Shown here piece by piece: positions 34,280-42,037 of a stretch of DNA of 64,000 bases. A program made the translations under genes and the position numbers. A model generated the notes under the pieces. The model did not search any database. It saw nothing but the letters and a program-made list of their open reading frames with translations, and was not told the origin of the DNA. This stretch comes from Streptomyces sp. R44 (lineage in GTDB: Bacteria > Actinomycetota > Actinomycetes > Streptomycetales > Streptomycetaceae): NCBI RefSeq assembly GCF_041053105.1, contig NZ_CP163444.1:62001-126000 (forward strand), read 5' to 3'. Every line of letters begins with the position of its first letter. Position 1 is the stretch's first letter.

Positions 34280-34771
34280 GTGGTGACAGATGTCGAGTGG
34301 GCTCGGATACGGAGGGACCTGCGCTTCGGGCAGGTCTTCGAGGGCACCGTGGTGAAGGTTCCCCGGCCCGGAGTGATCGGGATCTTCGTGGACATAGGCC
34401 TGAGCGTCGGAGGCTTCGTCGACGTCATGCTGCTGCCGGACGAGGGCAAGGATTGGCCAGTGGAAGGCACGGTTGCCGATTTCGAGATCTGGTGGGCAGA
34501 CAGCCGCCAACAGATCCGGCTGAAGCCGTCTGACTCGCGGTATCTGCGGACCGACTTCACAGACTTCGTCGAACGCTTCCGTCCCAGTTGGCCGGCCGAT
34601 GTCGGCCAGCCCCTTGGTGACCCAGGGCCTGTCACCCCTGGCGAGTTGCGGGCTCTGCTGCGCTCCGATGGGCCGCCGGCTACTTCCCCTGAGGCTGGAG
34701 TGCACCCGGCTTGCGGATCAGGGCTTCGAGGTAGTGGTCCAGATCCAGGCGGCAGCCACCCTTTGCGATAA
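34280..34771 (+). pseudogene. S1-like RNA-binding domain protein, 3' end truncated
   Basis: The first 75 residues form an S1-type OB fold: LRFGQVFEGTVVKVPRPGVI then GIFVDIGLSVGGFVDVMLLP, with the G-x-V-x-x-V and G-I-F-V-D-I-G-L signatures of S1 domains. The frame loses sense after about 34680, where it enters an IS21 fragment on the other strand, and stops at 34771 in unrelated sequence. GTG 34280 or 34283 is the probable start. The partial protein may still fold, since the S1 domain itself is complete. Confidence 0.65.
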
Positions 34772-34979
34772 GCCGCTCGTGCCGGGCCACTTCCACGTTC
34801 CGGTCGTAGACCACCAGGTGGTAGGCGTGCAGTACCACTCGGACCCGCTTGCCGATCAGCCGGACCGGCACCGAGTAGCGGTTCGTGCGGACCGTGATCT
34901 GGCTGTAGCGGTCGACCCTCGGAGTGAACAGTCGGCCCGTCTCGAAAGGCTCCTCCGGCAACGGCATCAGCAGCGGCCG
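34680..34979 (-). mobile_element. IS21-family IstA transposase C-terminal fragment
   Basis: On the minus strand, after the first codons of a response regulator, the sequence reads PEEPFETGRLFTPRVDRYSQ, ITVRTNRYSVPVRLIGKRVR and VVLHAYHLVVYDRNVEVARH, then ALIRKPGALQP. This is the C-terminal domain of IS21 IstA. No IstB or element end is present. Its left edge cuts the S1 gene and its right edge cuts a response regulator gene. Confidence 0.85.
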
Positions 34980-35033
34980 CTCGATCAGGCCGACCCGCAA
35001 CAACACCGAATCCTCGGCGATCACCGCGCGCAC
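34980..35033 (-). pseudogene. N-terminal stub of a NarL-type response regulator
   Basis: The GTG at 35033 overlaps the end of the histidine kinase gene, and the first 18 codons read MRAVIAEDSVLLRVGLIE, the start of a receiver domain including the acidic pair. After this the frame enters IS21 IstA sequence and gains a stop at 34680. The phospho-acceptor Asp, most of the receiver and the DNA-binding domain are lost. Confidence 0.8.
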
Positions 35034-36268
35034 GGCAGCTCCGCCGTGATGGTGGTGGGACCGCCAATGGGGCTGCTGACGTGGAAGGCTCCGTCGAGGG
35101 AGCCGACCCGCTTGGCCAGCCCGGTCAGCCCCGTGCCGGCGGCGGCGTCGGCACCGCCCAGCCCGTCGTCGGTGACGCGCACTCGCAGTACCTCGCCCAC
35201 CTGGCTGACCATCACCTCTGCACGCATCGCGTTGGCATGCTTCGTTGCATTGGTCAGCGCCTCAGAGATCACGAAGTACGCGACCGACTCCACCTTGGGC
35301 GCCACCCGCTCCTCCAGATCGACCCGCAGCCGCACCGGCAGGGGCGTGCGGGCAGCCAGCCCGGACAACGCCGCGTCCAGACCCCGGTCTTCGAGCACGG
35401 CCGGGTGCAGCCCCCGCACCAGGTCGTTGAGTTCGGCGATCGCCTCCTTCGCCTCCACGTGCGCTCTCGCGATCACCTCGCGGGCATCACTCGGCAGGTC
35501 CGGGCGGGTGGCAATGGCCAGACCCAGGTTGACCGCGAGAGACACCAACCGCTGCTGGGTACCGTCGTGCAGGTCGCGCTCGATCCGGCGGCGCTCCGCG
35601 TCGACCGCCTCGATCAAGTCGGTCCGGCTCACGGCCAGCTGATCGACCCGCTCCTGGAGCCGCTGCGCCCGGCTCGGCCCGAGCAGGCCCAACGCCAGCC
35701 ACGCCTCGGCCCGGGCTACTGCCCGCGCGGTCCAGGCCAGGGCGCGCAGGAGGAGGAGTCCAGCCGCTGCGTAAGCCGGCAGCTGGGTCAGGTAGCCGAA
35801 CCAGTCCTGGCGGATTCCGGTTGGCAGCGCCCAAGACCAGGCGTAGGCGGTGACGCCCGCCATGCACGCCGCTGCCACCGCGAGCACCAGCAGCTCCAGC
35901 AGCGCGAGCAGCGGGCCCAACAGGAGGTGGTAGCCGATCTTGCGCCAAGGCCGTGTCGCGGCGAGCCACCGGGCGGTCGAGGCCCACGTCCATTGTTCCG
36001 GCGCGGTGGGGGTGAGCCGGGGGACGTCCACACCGATGAGCACCCGGTAGCGCGCCCGCTGAACGGCCGTCAGCACCGGGGTGCCGAGCAGGACCAGAGC
36101 GGCCGACACGGAAACCGTAAGGAGCCAGTTCCCCGTCCTGGCGGTAGTTGTCGCCGCCCAGGCCCACACGGGCACCAGCGCCAGGTGCGGCAGCACACCA
36201 GCGGCCAGAAAGCCGGTGTCCCGCTGCGCCCGGAGGACCGTGCGTCTCAGTCCAGCTGGAGTCGTCAT
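35021..36268 (-). CDS. sensor histidine kinase (partner regulator lost)
   Basis: A 415-residue membrane kinase. Hydrophobic segments occupy residues 20-72 and 115-185, and the HisKA_3 box ERRRIERDLHDGTQQRLVSL has His234. The ATPase domain has ISEALTNATKHA (N-box), TDDGLGGA and GTGLTGLAKRVGSLDG (G-boxes). ATG 36268 is the first sensible start. The kinase appears intact, but its overlapping response regulator gene has been cut after 18 codons by an IS21 fragment, so it is an orphan unless another regulator accepts its phosphate. Confidence 0.92.
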   Translation of the reverse strand: MTTPAGLRRTVLRAQRDTGFLAAGVLPHLALVPVWAWAATTTARTGNWLLTVSVSAALVLLGTPVLTAVQRARYRVLIGVDVPRLTPTAPEQWTWASTARWLAATRPWRKIGYHLLLGPLLALLELLVLAVAAACMAGVTAYAWSWALPTGIRQDWFGYLTQLPAYAAAGLLLLRALAWTARAVARAEAWLALGLLGPSRAQRLQERVDQLAVSRTDLIEAVDAERRRIERDLHDGTQQRLVSLAVNLGLAIATRPDLPSDAREVIARAHVEAKEAIAELNDLVRGLHPAVLEDRGLDAALSGLAARTPLPVRLRVDLEERVAPKVESVAYFVISEALTNATKHANAMRAEVMVSQVGEVLRVRVTDDGLGGADAAAGTGLTGLAKRVGSLDGAFHVSSPIGGPTTITAELPCAR

Positions 36269-36585
36269 GGCACGACGCTAGGGCACCGCAGGAGGACGGT
36301 GCCATGAAGCCTGTACCCGATCCCATGGTGAACCTAGTACCAGCTGTAGATCTTGATCTTGGCCTGTGGGCGGACAGCATCTCGGGTCGGTAGGTCGGCT
36401 TGTGCTGGCCGCCGGCAGGTAGACCGGGCCCGGTGGAACCGGCATTATGCCCCGGTGAGCCGCGTCTGTCGACGATCGCGTATTTCCCCATCGGCAGCGT
36501 CAGCTTCCCCGCCCAGACGTTCGAGCCACAGGCATCTGGCTGTGGTCACTTCTGGTGAACGCCGGGCGAGAAGGTTTTCGGCGGG
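36269..36585. other. intergenic region, nothing recognised
   Basis: About 320 bp upstream of the histidine kinase and downstream of the LRR-gene remnant (both minus strand). It must carry the kinase promoter near 36270-36350. Short frames on both strands show no family signature. Confidence 0.4.
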
Positions 36586-37128
36586 TCAGTCCCAGTCGGA
36601 CGTCGGCTGGTCGACCCGGCCGCCCTTGTGCGGTGTGGGGATGTAGTCGCGAGCACCGCCGGGCAGCGTGGCGACACACGCCAATGAGCAGGCGCTGACC
36701 AGCAGGGGCAATACCTCAGTGGCCACGCGCAGTGAGATCCACACCTGATGGAGTCCACTCTGTCCGATCGGGCGGTCGCAGACACTGCAGCTGTGCATGG
36801 CGGTGGTGCCCCAGCGTCGGGGATCCAGGTGTCCCAGATCGAGGTCCACGACGGAGTCCGGGGAAGGCCGTAGCCGTGGGAACGGCGGTCGCATCTTGTA
36901 GTTGCCAAACAACGCGCGCGTGCTCACTGTGCTGCGGATCAGCTTCCGGCATCGGGTGATCTCGTAGGGGAACCAGTGCAGCCGGTAGGAGGTGTAGGGG
37001 GTGAACTCCTCCAGGCTGGTCATTGCCCCGATCTCGGGCGGGATCCGGACCAGGTTGCTGCCATAGAGGACGAGGTGCTTGACCGCCGTCAGCCTGGCGA
37101 TGCTCGGCGGCAGGGTGATGATGGCTGC
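36586..37128 (-). pseudogene. leucine-rich-repeat protein, 5' truncated
   Basis: The minus strand reads LPPSIARLTAVKHLVLYGSN then LVRIPPEIGAMTSLEEF, two LRRs of the LPxxIxxLxxLxxLxLxxNxL type. YRLHWFPYEITRCRKLIRST, MRPPFPRLR and a Cys-pair region SCSVCDRPIGQSG follow, and the frame ends at a stop at 36586. The sequence sense ends at about 37128, where the plus-strand oxygenase frame begins, so the 5' part of the LRR gene is gone. Related Streptomyces LRR proteins are larger, of unknown function. Confidence 0.7.
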
Positions 37129-38118
37129 GGGCTCGCCGACGACGCCCCCGAGGATCTGCTGGCCACCGTGCGACGGGCCGCCGAGACCATCGGCATCATC
37201 CAGGTCGTGGGCCACGGCGTCCCTCCCGAGGTGATCGCCGAGTTCAACGACGGCTTCGGCCGCATCCTCGACCTGCCCCGCGAGCAGAAGGAGCAGCTGA
37301 CCAGCCCCACCGGACACCCCTTCCGCGGCTGGCGGCAATGGCCCGACGACTTCGGACGCCTGGAACTCGAACGGTTCAGCATCGCCCAGTACGACGACAC
37401 GGAGGCTGCCCTGGCTGCCGGGCTCTCCCCGGAGCACGCCACCCTCTACGAGCACGCCAACGTCTGGCCGCCGCAGGAGCCCGGCGTGCGTGCCGCTGCG
37501 CGCCGCTACCACGATGCCTTCCTGGACGTCGCGCGCCGTGTCGTCGGTCTCTACGCACGCGTGCTGGACGTACCCGCGCAGACGGTCCCGCTCGGCGACG
37601 ACGCGTACACCACGTTGATCGTGAACAACTACCCCACCTGGCCGCACGGCGCGGACAGCGCGGACACGTCCGACGAGGAGAAACTCCTCCTCCTGGAGCA
37701 CGCCGACAGTTCCGTGGTCACCGTGCTGCATCAGGAGGGCGACTACGCCGGCCTGCAGGGCCAGCGTCCGGACGGCACCTGGATCCCCGTGCCGATCCGC
37801 CCCGGCGCCCTCCAGATCTTCACCGGTACCCTGCTGGCCAACTGGACCGACGGCCGGCTGCGGCCCGGACGGCACCGCGTGGTGGCAGGCGGCGCGGTGA
37901 CGCGCCGCTCCTCCGGGCTGTTCGCGCACCCGAGCCTGGATACGGTCGTGGAACCGCTGGCGGCCTTCGCCGACCCGGACGGCTCCGACTTCGAACCCGT
38001 GTCGGTGTGGGAGAGCGCCAACGGTCACGTCGAGGAGTACCTGCGGGTCTTCGGCCGCCCCGAGCAGGTCGCGGCATGGCGGGAGAACCGCCCGTTCGTC
38101 GCCGAAGTCACCGCCTGA
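37129..38118 (+). CDS. 2OG-Fe(II) dioxygenase, isopenicillin-N-synthase-like (5' end lost or rebuilt)
   Basis: The recognisable protein begins GLADDAPEDLLATVRRAAET, then IGIIQVVGHGVPPEVIAEFN, the DIOX_N domain. The core has the iron ligands in EHADSSVVTVLHQEGDYAGL (H-x-D) and RPGRHRVVAGG with the second His, plus an R-x-S motif in TRRSSGLF for 2-oxoglutarate. About ten N-terminal residues expected by the family are absent, and no in-frame start with a ribosome site lies at the junction; GTG 37168 would lose more. A DUF427 gene follows 22 bp downstream with AAGGAG, suggesting an operon. Possible substrates range from amino acids to alkaloids. Confidence 0.82.
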   Translation, partial: GLADDAPEDLLATVRRAAETIGIIQVVGHGVPPEVIAEFNDGFGRILDLPREQKEQLTSPTGHPFRGWRQWPDDFGRLELERFSIAQYDDTEAALAAGLSPEHATLYEHANVWPPQEPGVRAAARRYHDAFLDVARRVVGLYARVLDVPAQTVPLGDDAYTTLIVNNYPTWPHGADSADTSDEEKLLLLEHADSSVVTVLHQEGDYAGLQGQRPDGTWIPVPIRPGALQIFTGTLLANWTDGRLRPGRHRVVAGGAVTRRSSGLFAHPSLDTVVEPLAAFADPDGSDFEPVSVWESANGHVEEYLRVFGRPEQVAAWRENRPFVAEVTA

Positions 38119-38140
38119 ACCAGTCGAAGGAGAACCGAGC

Positions 38141-38956
38141 ATGACCACACTCCCCACCGCGCGAGACGTCCGGACCACCCCCGAAGGCCTCCGGTGGGAA
38201 CCCAGTGAGCGCTGGGTCCGCGGCCGCAAGGGCGATGTCACCGTCGTCGACAGCCGACATCCCGTCCTCGTCTGGGAACCGGGGGTCCCCGTCCCGGCGT
38301 ACGCCTTCCCGCGCAAGGAGGTCCGTGAGGACCTGCTGCGCCCGGCGAAGAACCCACCGGCCGGTGCCCACACCGGGTCGCAGATCTTCTACGACCTTCA
38401 TGTCGACGGCGAGCTGCTGGAGAACGCCGCCTGGACCTTCCCCTCCGCAGACCTGAGCGACCACATCGCCTTCGAGTGGTTCCTGCGCACCGGCAAGGGT
38501 CTCGACCACTGGTACGAGGAAGAGGAAGAGATCTTCATCCACCCCCGCGACCCGCACAAACGCGTCGACGCCATCCGCAGCAGCCGCCACGTCCAGGTGG
38601 CGATCGACGGCACGGTCGTCGCGGACAGCCACCGTCCGGTCCTGCTGTTCGAGACCGGCCTGCCCACCCGGTACTACATCCCGCGCGAGGACGTCCGTCT
38701 GGACCTGCTCGAAGCCACGGACCGCAGCACCGGCTGCCCGTACAAGGGGACGGCCGAGTACTGGTCGTGGCGTGGCGAGGCCGACGTACCGCCCAACGTC
38801 GTCTGGAGCTACCCGGACCCGTTGCCCGCGGTGGGTCCGATCAAGGGACTCCTCGCCTTCTACAACGAGGAGGTGGACATCACCGTCGACGGCGAACGCC
38901 TGGAACGCCCCGTCACCCACTTCACCAGGACGCCCGCAAAGCCCCCGCACGACTGA
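38141..38956 (+). CDS. tandem DUF427 protein
   Basis: A 271-residue protein with two DUF427 domains: residues 15-130 (GRKGDVTVVDSRHPVLVWEP, then YAFPRKEVREDLL) and 140-260 (HVQVAIDGTVVADSHRPVLL, YYIPREDVRLDLL, NVVWSYPDPLPAVGPIKGLL). The second has the conserved C-x-Y-K-G-x-A-x-Y-W core; the first is more divergent. ATG 38141 has GAAGGAGAA upstream. It is placed directly after the 2OG oxygenase and before a perfect hairpin terminator. The family's reaction is unknown. Confidence 0.92.
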   Translation: MTTLPTARDVRTTPEGLRWEPSERWVRGRKGDVTVVDSRHPVLVWEPGVPVPAYAFPRKEVREDLLRPAKNPPAGAHTGSQIFYDLHVDGELLENAAWTFPSADLSDHIAFEWFLRTGKGLDHWYEEEEEIFIHPRDPHKRVDAIRSSRHVQVAIDGTVVADSHRPVLLFETGLPTRYYIPREDVRLDLLEATDRSTGCPYKGTAEYWSWRGEADVPPNVVWSYPDPLPAVGPIKGLLAFYNEEVDITVDGERLERPVTHFTRTPAKPPHD

Positions 38957-38965
38957 CGAGCATCG

Positions 38966-38995
38966 CTGCCGTATCCGTCTCGACGGATACGGCAG
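38966..38995. terminator. bidirectional hairpin between DUF427 and TetR genes
   Basis: Arms CTGCCGTATCCGT (38966-38978) and ACGGATACGGCAG (38983-38995) pair perfectly over 13 bp around a CTCG loop. It lies 9 bp past the DUF427 stop and 35 bp from the convergent TetR stop, so it can end transcription from both sides. There is no T-tract, as is common in Streptomyces. Confidence 0.8.
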
Positions 38996-39030
38996 TCCAC
39001 GGCGGCCTGGAGCAACGGGTGGCGGCGCCG

Positions 39031-39627
39031 TCACGCGGTGCGCGGACGTGGGCTCAGGGCTGCGCGGAGTGCCGGGATCAGTACGCGGCGGGTCTCGGAA
39101 GGGGTGAGGGTGGCGGGGGTGGGGAGAGGGTTGAGGTAGCGGGTGTAGATGAGACCGCCGAGGATGGTCACCACGGCCGTGGCGCGGGCGGTCGCATCCC
39201 GGCCGCCGAGAAATTCAACAAGCCGGGCCAGCAACTCGTGTTCCAGGTACTCGCGGATCACCTCCGCGGCCTCGTCGCCCTGCGCGGTGAGCCGGCGGAA
39301 GTCGGCGTCCTCCCACAGATCCGTCACCGCGTCGATCAGACGGCCGGGGAGCGTCGCCGGGTCACCGCCCAGGACGTCCTCCACCGCGAGCGCGTTGGCG
39401 CACTGGAACTGCATCACATCCGCGAACAGGCCCTTCTTCGAGCCGAAGTGATACGAGATCAGCGCCGGGTCGACTCCGGCGACCCCGGCCACCGCACGCA
39501 AGGTGGTGCGCCGGTAGCCGCGTTCCAGGAACAGCGCACGGGCCGCCGAGACGATCGACTCGCGGGTCGGCGGGTTGCCTCGGGGACGGCCTCGGGTGCG
39601 GGCGGGGGCAGGGGCTGCGTTATTCAT
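39031..39627 (-). CDS. TetR-family transcriptional regulator
   Basis: A 198-residue regulator. The HTH occupies residues 20-65: ESIVSAARALFLERGYRRTT, then LRAVAGVAGVDPALISYHFG with the classic Y-H-F-G. The helical ligand domain follows and includes GGLIYTRYLNPLP. ATG 39627 faces an NAD(P)-binding protein gene with 76 bp between them, so auto-regulation and control of the divergent operon is likely. The effector is unknown. Confidence 0.93.
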   Translation of the reverse strand: MNNAAPAPARTRGRPRGNPPTRESIVSAARALFLERGYRRTTLRAVAGVAGVDPALISYHFGSKKGLFADVMQFQCANALAVEDVLGGDPATLPGRLIDAVTDLWEDADFRRLTAQGDEAAEVIREYLEHELLARLVEFLGGRDATARATAVVTILGGLIYTRYLNPLPTPATLTPSETRRVLIPALRAALSPRPRTA

Positions 39628-39631
39628 CAGC

Positions 39632-39700
39632 GTTGAGCCTGCGTTTCGTGATCGGCACAGTCAAGGGCGTTCCGACAATCACCCGAACGGATGGCTCAAC
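39632..39700. promoter_or_regulatory. inverted repeat in TetR divergent promoter
   Basis: GTTGAGCC (39632-39639) and GGCTCAAC (39693-39700) are perfect inverted 8-mers near the two divergent start codons. An inner CGTTC/GAACG pair lies around 39668-39690. Widely spaced arms are not typical for a single TetR dimer, so these may be half-sites of two operators or chance. Confidence 0.3.
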
Positions 39701-39703
39701 ATC

Positions 39704-40396
39704 ATGCGTATCGCAGTCTTCGGCGCCAACGGACCGACCGGCCGCCACCTCACCGACCAAGCCCTCGCCGCCGGCCATGAGGTCGTGGCCGTGACCCGCC
39801 GGCCCGGCTCCCTCTCCGCGCGTCCCGGTCTCACGGTGGCCGTCGCCGACGCCACCGACCCCGCTGCCGTCCACGCCGCGCTCGACGGGACCGACGCCGT
39901 CCTGTCCGCGCTGGGTGCGCGCTTCAGCAAGGAGACCATCACCACGTACTCGGCGAGCGCCACCGCCATCACCGAGGGCATGGCCCGCCATGGCATCAAG
40001 CGACTGCTCGTGGTCAGCTCCAGCATCGCCGATCCGAACTGGCGCCCCACCGGCGCGCACTTCTTCAACCACGTGCTCGACCCGCTGGTGAACCGACGTC
40101 TGGGCCGCACCCTCCACGAGGACATGCGTCGCATGGAGGACGAGATCCGCGCCACGGACCTCGACTGGACCCTCGTACGGCCCTCGGGCCTCTTCGAGCA
40201 CCCCGTCGTCACGGACTACCGCACGACCGAGACAAGCGCCGACGGTGTCTTCACCGCTCGCGTGGACCTCGCCGCGAGCATGCTCCGCGAGCTGGAGGAG
40301 CGGCGGTACGTCCGAACGGCCATGGGCGTCATCACCACGGCCGTGAAGCCGAACATCGCCAAGCTGATCTGGAACGAGGGCGTGAAGAAGAAGTGA
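39704..40396 (+). CDS. NAD(P)H-binding (NmrA/SDR-a type) oxidoreductase
   Basis: A 230-residue atypical SDR. The N-terminal motif is RIAVFGANGPTGRHLTDQAL (GxxGxxG), followed by VTRRPGSL, whose basic residues suggest NADPH. VLSALGARF and RLLVVSSSIADPNWRP are family features, and there is no YxxxK, as is usual in NAD(P)H-binding PF13460 proteins. ATG 39704 lacks a strong ribosome site, so the mRNA may be leaderless or short-leadered. The downstream PPOX-type gene overlaps its stop (GTGA). Confidence 0.9.
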   Translation: MRIAVFGANGPTGRHLTDQALAAGHEVVAVTRRPGSLSARPGLTVAVADATDPAAVHAALDGTDAVLSALGARFSKETITTYSASATAITEGMARHGIKRLLVVSSSIADPNWRPTGAHFFNHVLDPLVNRRLGRTLHEDMRRMEDEIRATDLDWTLVRPSGLFEHPVVTDYRTTETSADGVFTARVDLAASMLRELEERRYVRTAMGVITTAVKPNIAKLIWNEGVKKK

Positions 40397-40797
40397 GCCG
40401 GGCGACCATCGAACTCACGCCTGGCATAAAGGGGTTCCTCACCCGCCCCCACACCGCCACCCTGACCACGCTCCGCCCCGACGGCACCCCGCACGTCGCC
40501 CCCGTGCGCTTCTCCTTCGACGCGGCCTCCGGCCTGGCCCGCGTGACCACCCGGGCGGGAGCCCGCAAGGCCCGCAACGTGGCAGCCGCCGGCCCGGGGG
40601 CCCGCGTCGCGCTCTGCCAGGTGGACGGCTTGCGCTGGGCCACCCTCGAAGGCCGGGCCACCGTCACCGACGACCCCGTACGCCTGGCCGAGGCGATCCG
40701 CCGTTACACCGCCCGCTACCGGGCGGCCCCGCCCGCCCCACCGGACCTGGCCGTCATCGAGATCGCCGTCGACCGTGTCCTGAGCCTCAACCTATGA
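40393..40797 (+). CDS. pyridoxamine-5'-phosphate-oxidase-like flavin/F420 protein
   Basis: A 134-residue split-barrel protein of the PPOX class (TIGR03618-like). The barrel has TATLTTLRPDGTPHVAPVRF, ARKARNVAAAGPGARVALCQ and WATLEGRATVTDDP. Such proteins bind FMN or F420 and reduce or oxidise small substrates. The GTG start overlaps the previous gene's TGA, so the two are translated together. Both may be controlled by the divergent TetR regulator. Confidence 0.85.
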   Translation: MSRATIELTPGIKGFLTRPHTATLTTLRPDGTPHVAPVRFSFDAASGLARVTTRAGARKARNVAAAGPGARVALCQVDGLRWATLEGRATVTDDPVRLAEAIRRYTARYRAAPPAPPDLAVIEIAVDRVLSLNL

Positions 40798-40849
40798 CTC
40801 GCGGTGTGAGTCCCCGGTACGAATCCCCCGTTGAATTTCCCGATTTCCC

Positions 40850-40896
40850 GAATCACCGAATCACCGAATCACCGAAGTTGACTTCCTCGAATCACC
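40850..40896. repeat. short tandem repeat of GAATCACC
   Basis: Three perfect tandem copies of GAATCACC start at 40850, and a fourth lies at 40889-40896 after a GAAGTTGACTTCCTC spacer. Degenerate copies (GAATTTCCC, GATTTCCC) precede them. They lie in the 119-bp gap before the haloalkane dehalogenase gene and overlap its leader; replication slippage is the likely origin. Confidence 0.75.
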
Positions 40897-40916
40897 GAAA
40901 GTGAAGTGACACCGCC

Positions 40917-41789
40917 ATGCCCACCATCCCCGTCCTCGACTCCACGCTCCACTACCGCGAGTCCGGCGACCCCGACGGACTGCCGTTCGTCTTTCTCCAC
41001 GGCAATCCCACCTCCTCCCACTTGTGGCGCAACGTCCTGCCGGGCGTGGCCGCGCCCGGTCGCCGCCTTCTCGCCCCCGACCTCATCGGCATGGGCGACT
41101 CCGGGAAGCCCGACCTCGCCTACTCCTTCGACGACCACGCCCGATACCTCGATGCCTGGTTCGACGCTCTCGGGCTCGACGAGGCCGTCCTCGTCGGCCA
41201 CGACTGGGGCGGCGCCCTCGCCTTCGACCGCGCCGCCCGCCTCCCGGGCCGCGTCCGTGGCCTCGCCTTCACCGAGACGATCATCAAGCCGCTCGTCGGT
41301 GACGAGTTCCCGGCAGCCGGGCGGGAGCTGTTCACCCTCCTGCGCACCCCCGGGGTCGGCGAGGAGATGATCCTGGAGAAGTCGCTGTTCATCGAGGGGC
41401 TCCCGGGCACGCTCGCCACCCCGCTCGACCCCGTCGACCTGGAGGTCTACCGCCGCCCGTTCCCGACCCCGCAGAGCCGCCGTCCGATACTGGCGTGGAC
41501 GCGCATGATGCCGCTGGACGACGAGCCCGCCGATGTCGTGGCACGCGTCGAGCGCTACGACGCCTGGCTGGCCGCCAGCCTGGAAACCCCCAAGCTGCTA
41601 GCCGCGTTCGAGCCCGGACCGGGCGCGATGACCGACCAGGGGGCGGTGGCCTGGTGCGAGGAGAACATCGCCGGCCTGGAGATCTCCCGCCACGGGGTCG
41701 CCGGCCACCACTCCCCGGAGGACCGCCCCGAGGAACTGGCCGCGGCGATCAACGACTGGGCCGACCGCCACGGGCTGACGCGCCGGTAG
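40917..41789 (+). CDS. haloalkane dehalogenase-like alpha/beta hydrolase
   Basis: A 290-residue hydrolase of the DhaA group. FVFLHGNPTSSHLWRNVLP contains the H-G-N-P oxyanion loop with Asn30, VLVGHDWGGALAFD has nucleophile Asp96 followed by the halide-binding Trp97, AFTETI has Glu120 in the catalytic-acid position of DhaA, and HGVAGHHSPEDRPEEL supplies the His near 264. All features of a functional dehalogenase subfamily II enzyme are present, though substrate cannot be assigned. ATG 40917 follows a weak AAGTGAAGTGAC site. Confidence 0.9.
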   Translation: MPTIPVLDSTLHYRESGDPDGLPFVFLHGNPTSSHLWRNVLPGVAAPGRRLLAPDLIGMGDSGKPDLAYSFDDHARYLDAWFDALGLDEAVLVGHDWGGALAFDRAARLPGRVRGLAFTETIIKPLVGDEFPAAGRELFTLLRTPGVGEEMILEKSLFIEGLPGTLATPLDPVDLEVYRRPFPTPQSRRPILAWTRMMPLDDEPADVVARVERYDAWLAASLETPKLLAAFEPGPGAMTDQGAVAWCEENIAGLEISRHGVAGHHSPEDRPEELAAAINDWADRHGLTRR

Positions 41790-42037
41790 GCCTCCTCGCC
41801 GAGTGCCGGTCACGAGGCCGACCCGACGCTGAGGCGTCACTCCACGTGCACAGTCCACACATCCTGAGCCAGAAATCGACATGCGGGCAGCAGTCGTCCC
41901 GCACTATGCGTGCGGCACCTGGCGGGGCGCTGATGCGCACGTCCGGCGTCGGGTTGTCGGGGAGTGGTCGTGGCCGGACGCCCGCCGACACCCTGTGTGA
42001 GTCTGGTGCCGAGGGGCGAGGCACTGCCCGGCCCGGG

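Noticed and set aside
36586..38373. 595-codon minus-strand frame over the oxygenase gene
   Set aside because: Only the first part in genomic order (36586-37128) is LRR coding; the remainder is antisense to the oxygenase and DUF427 genes.
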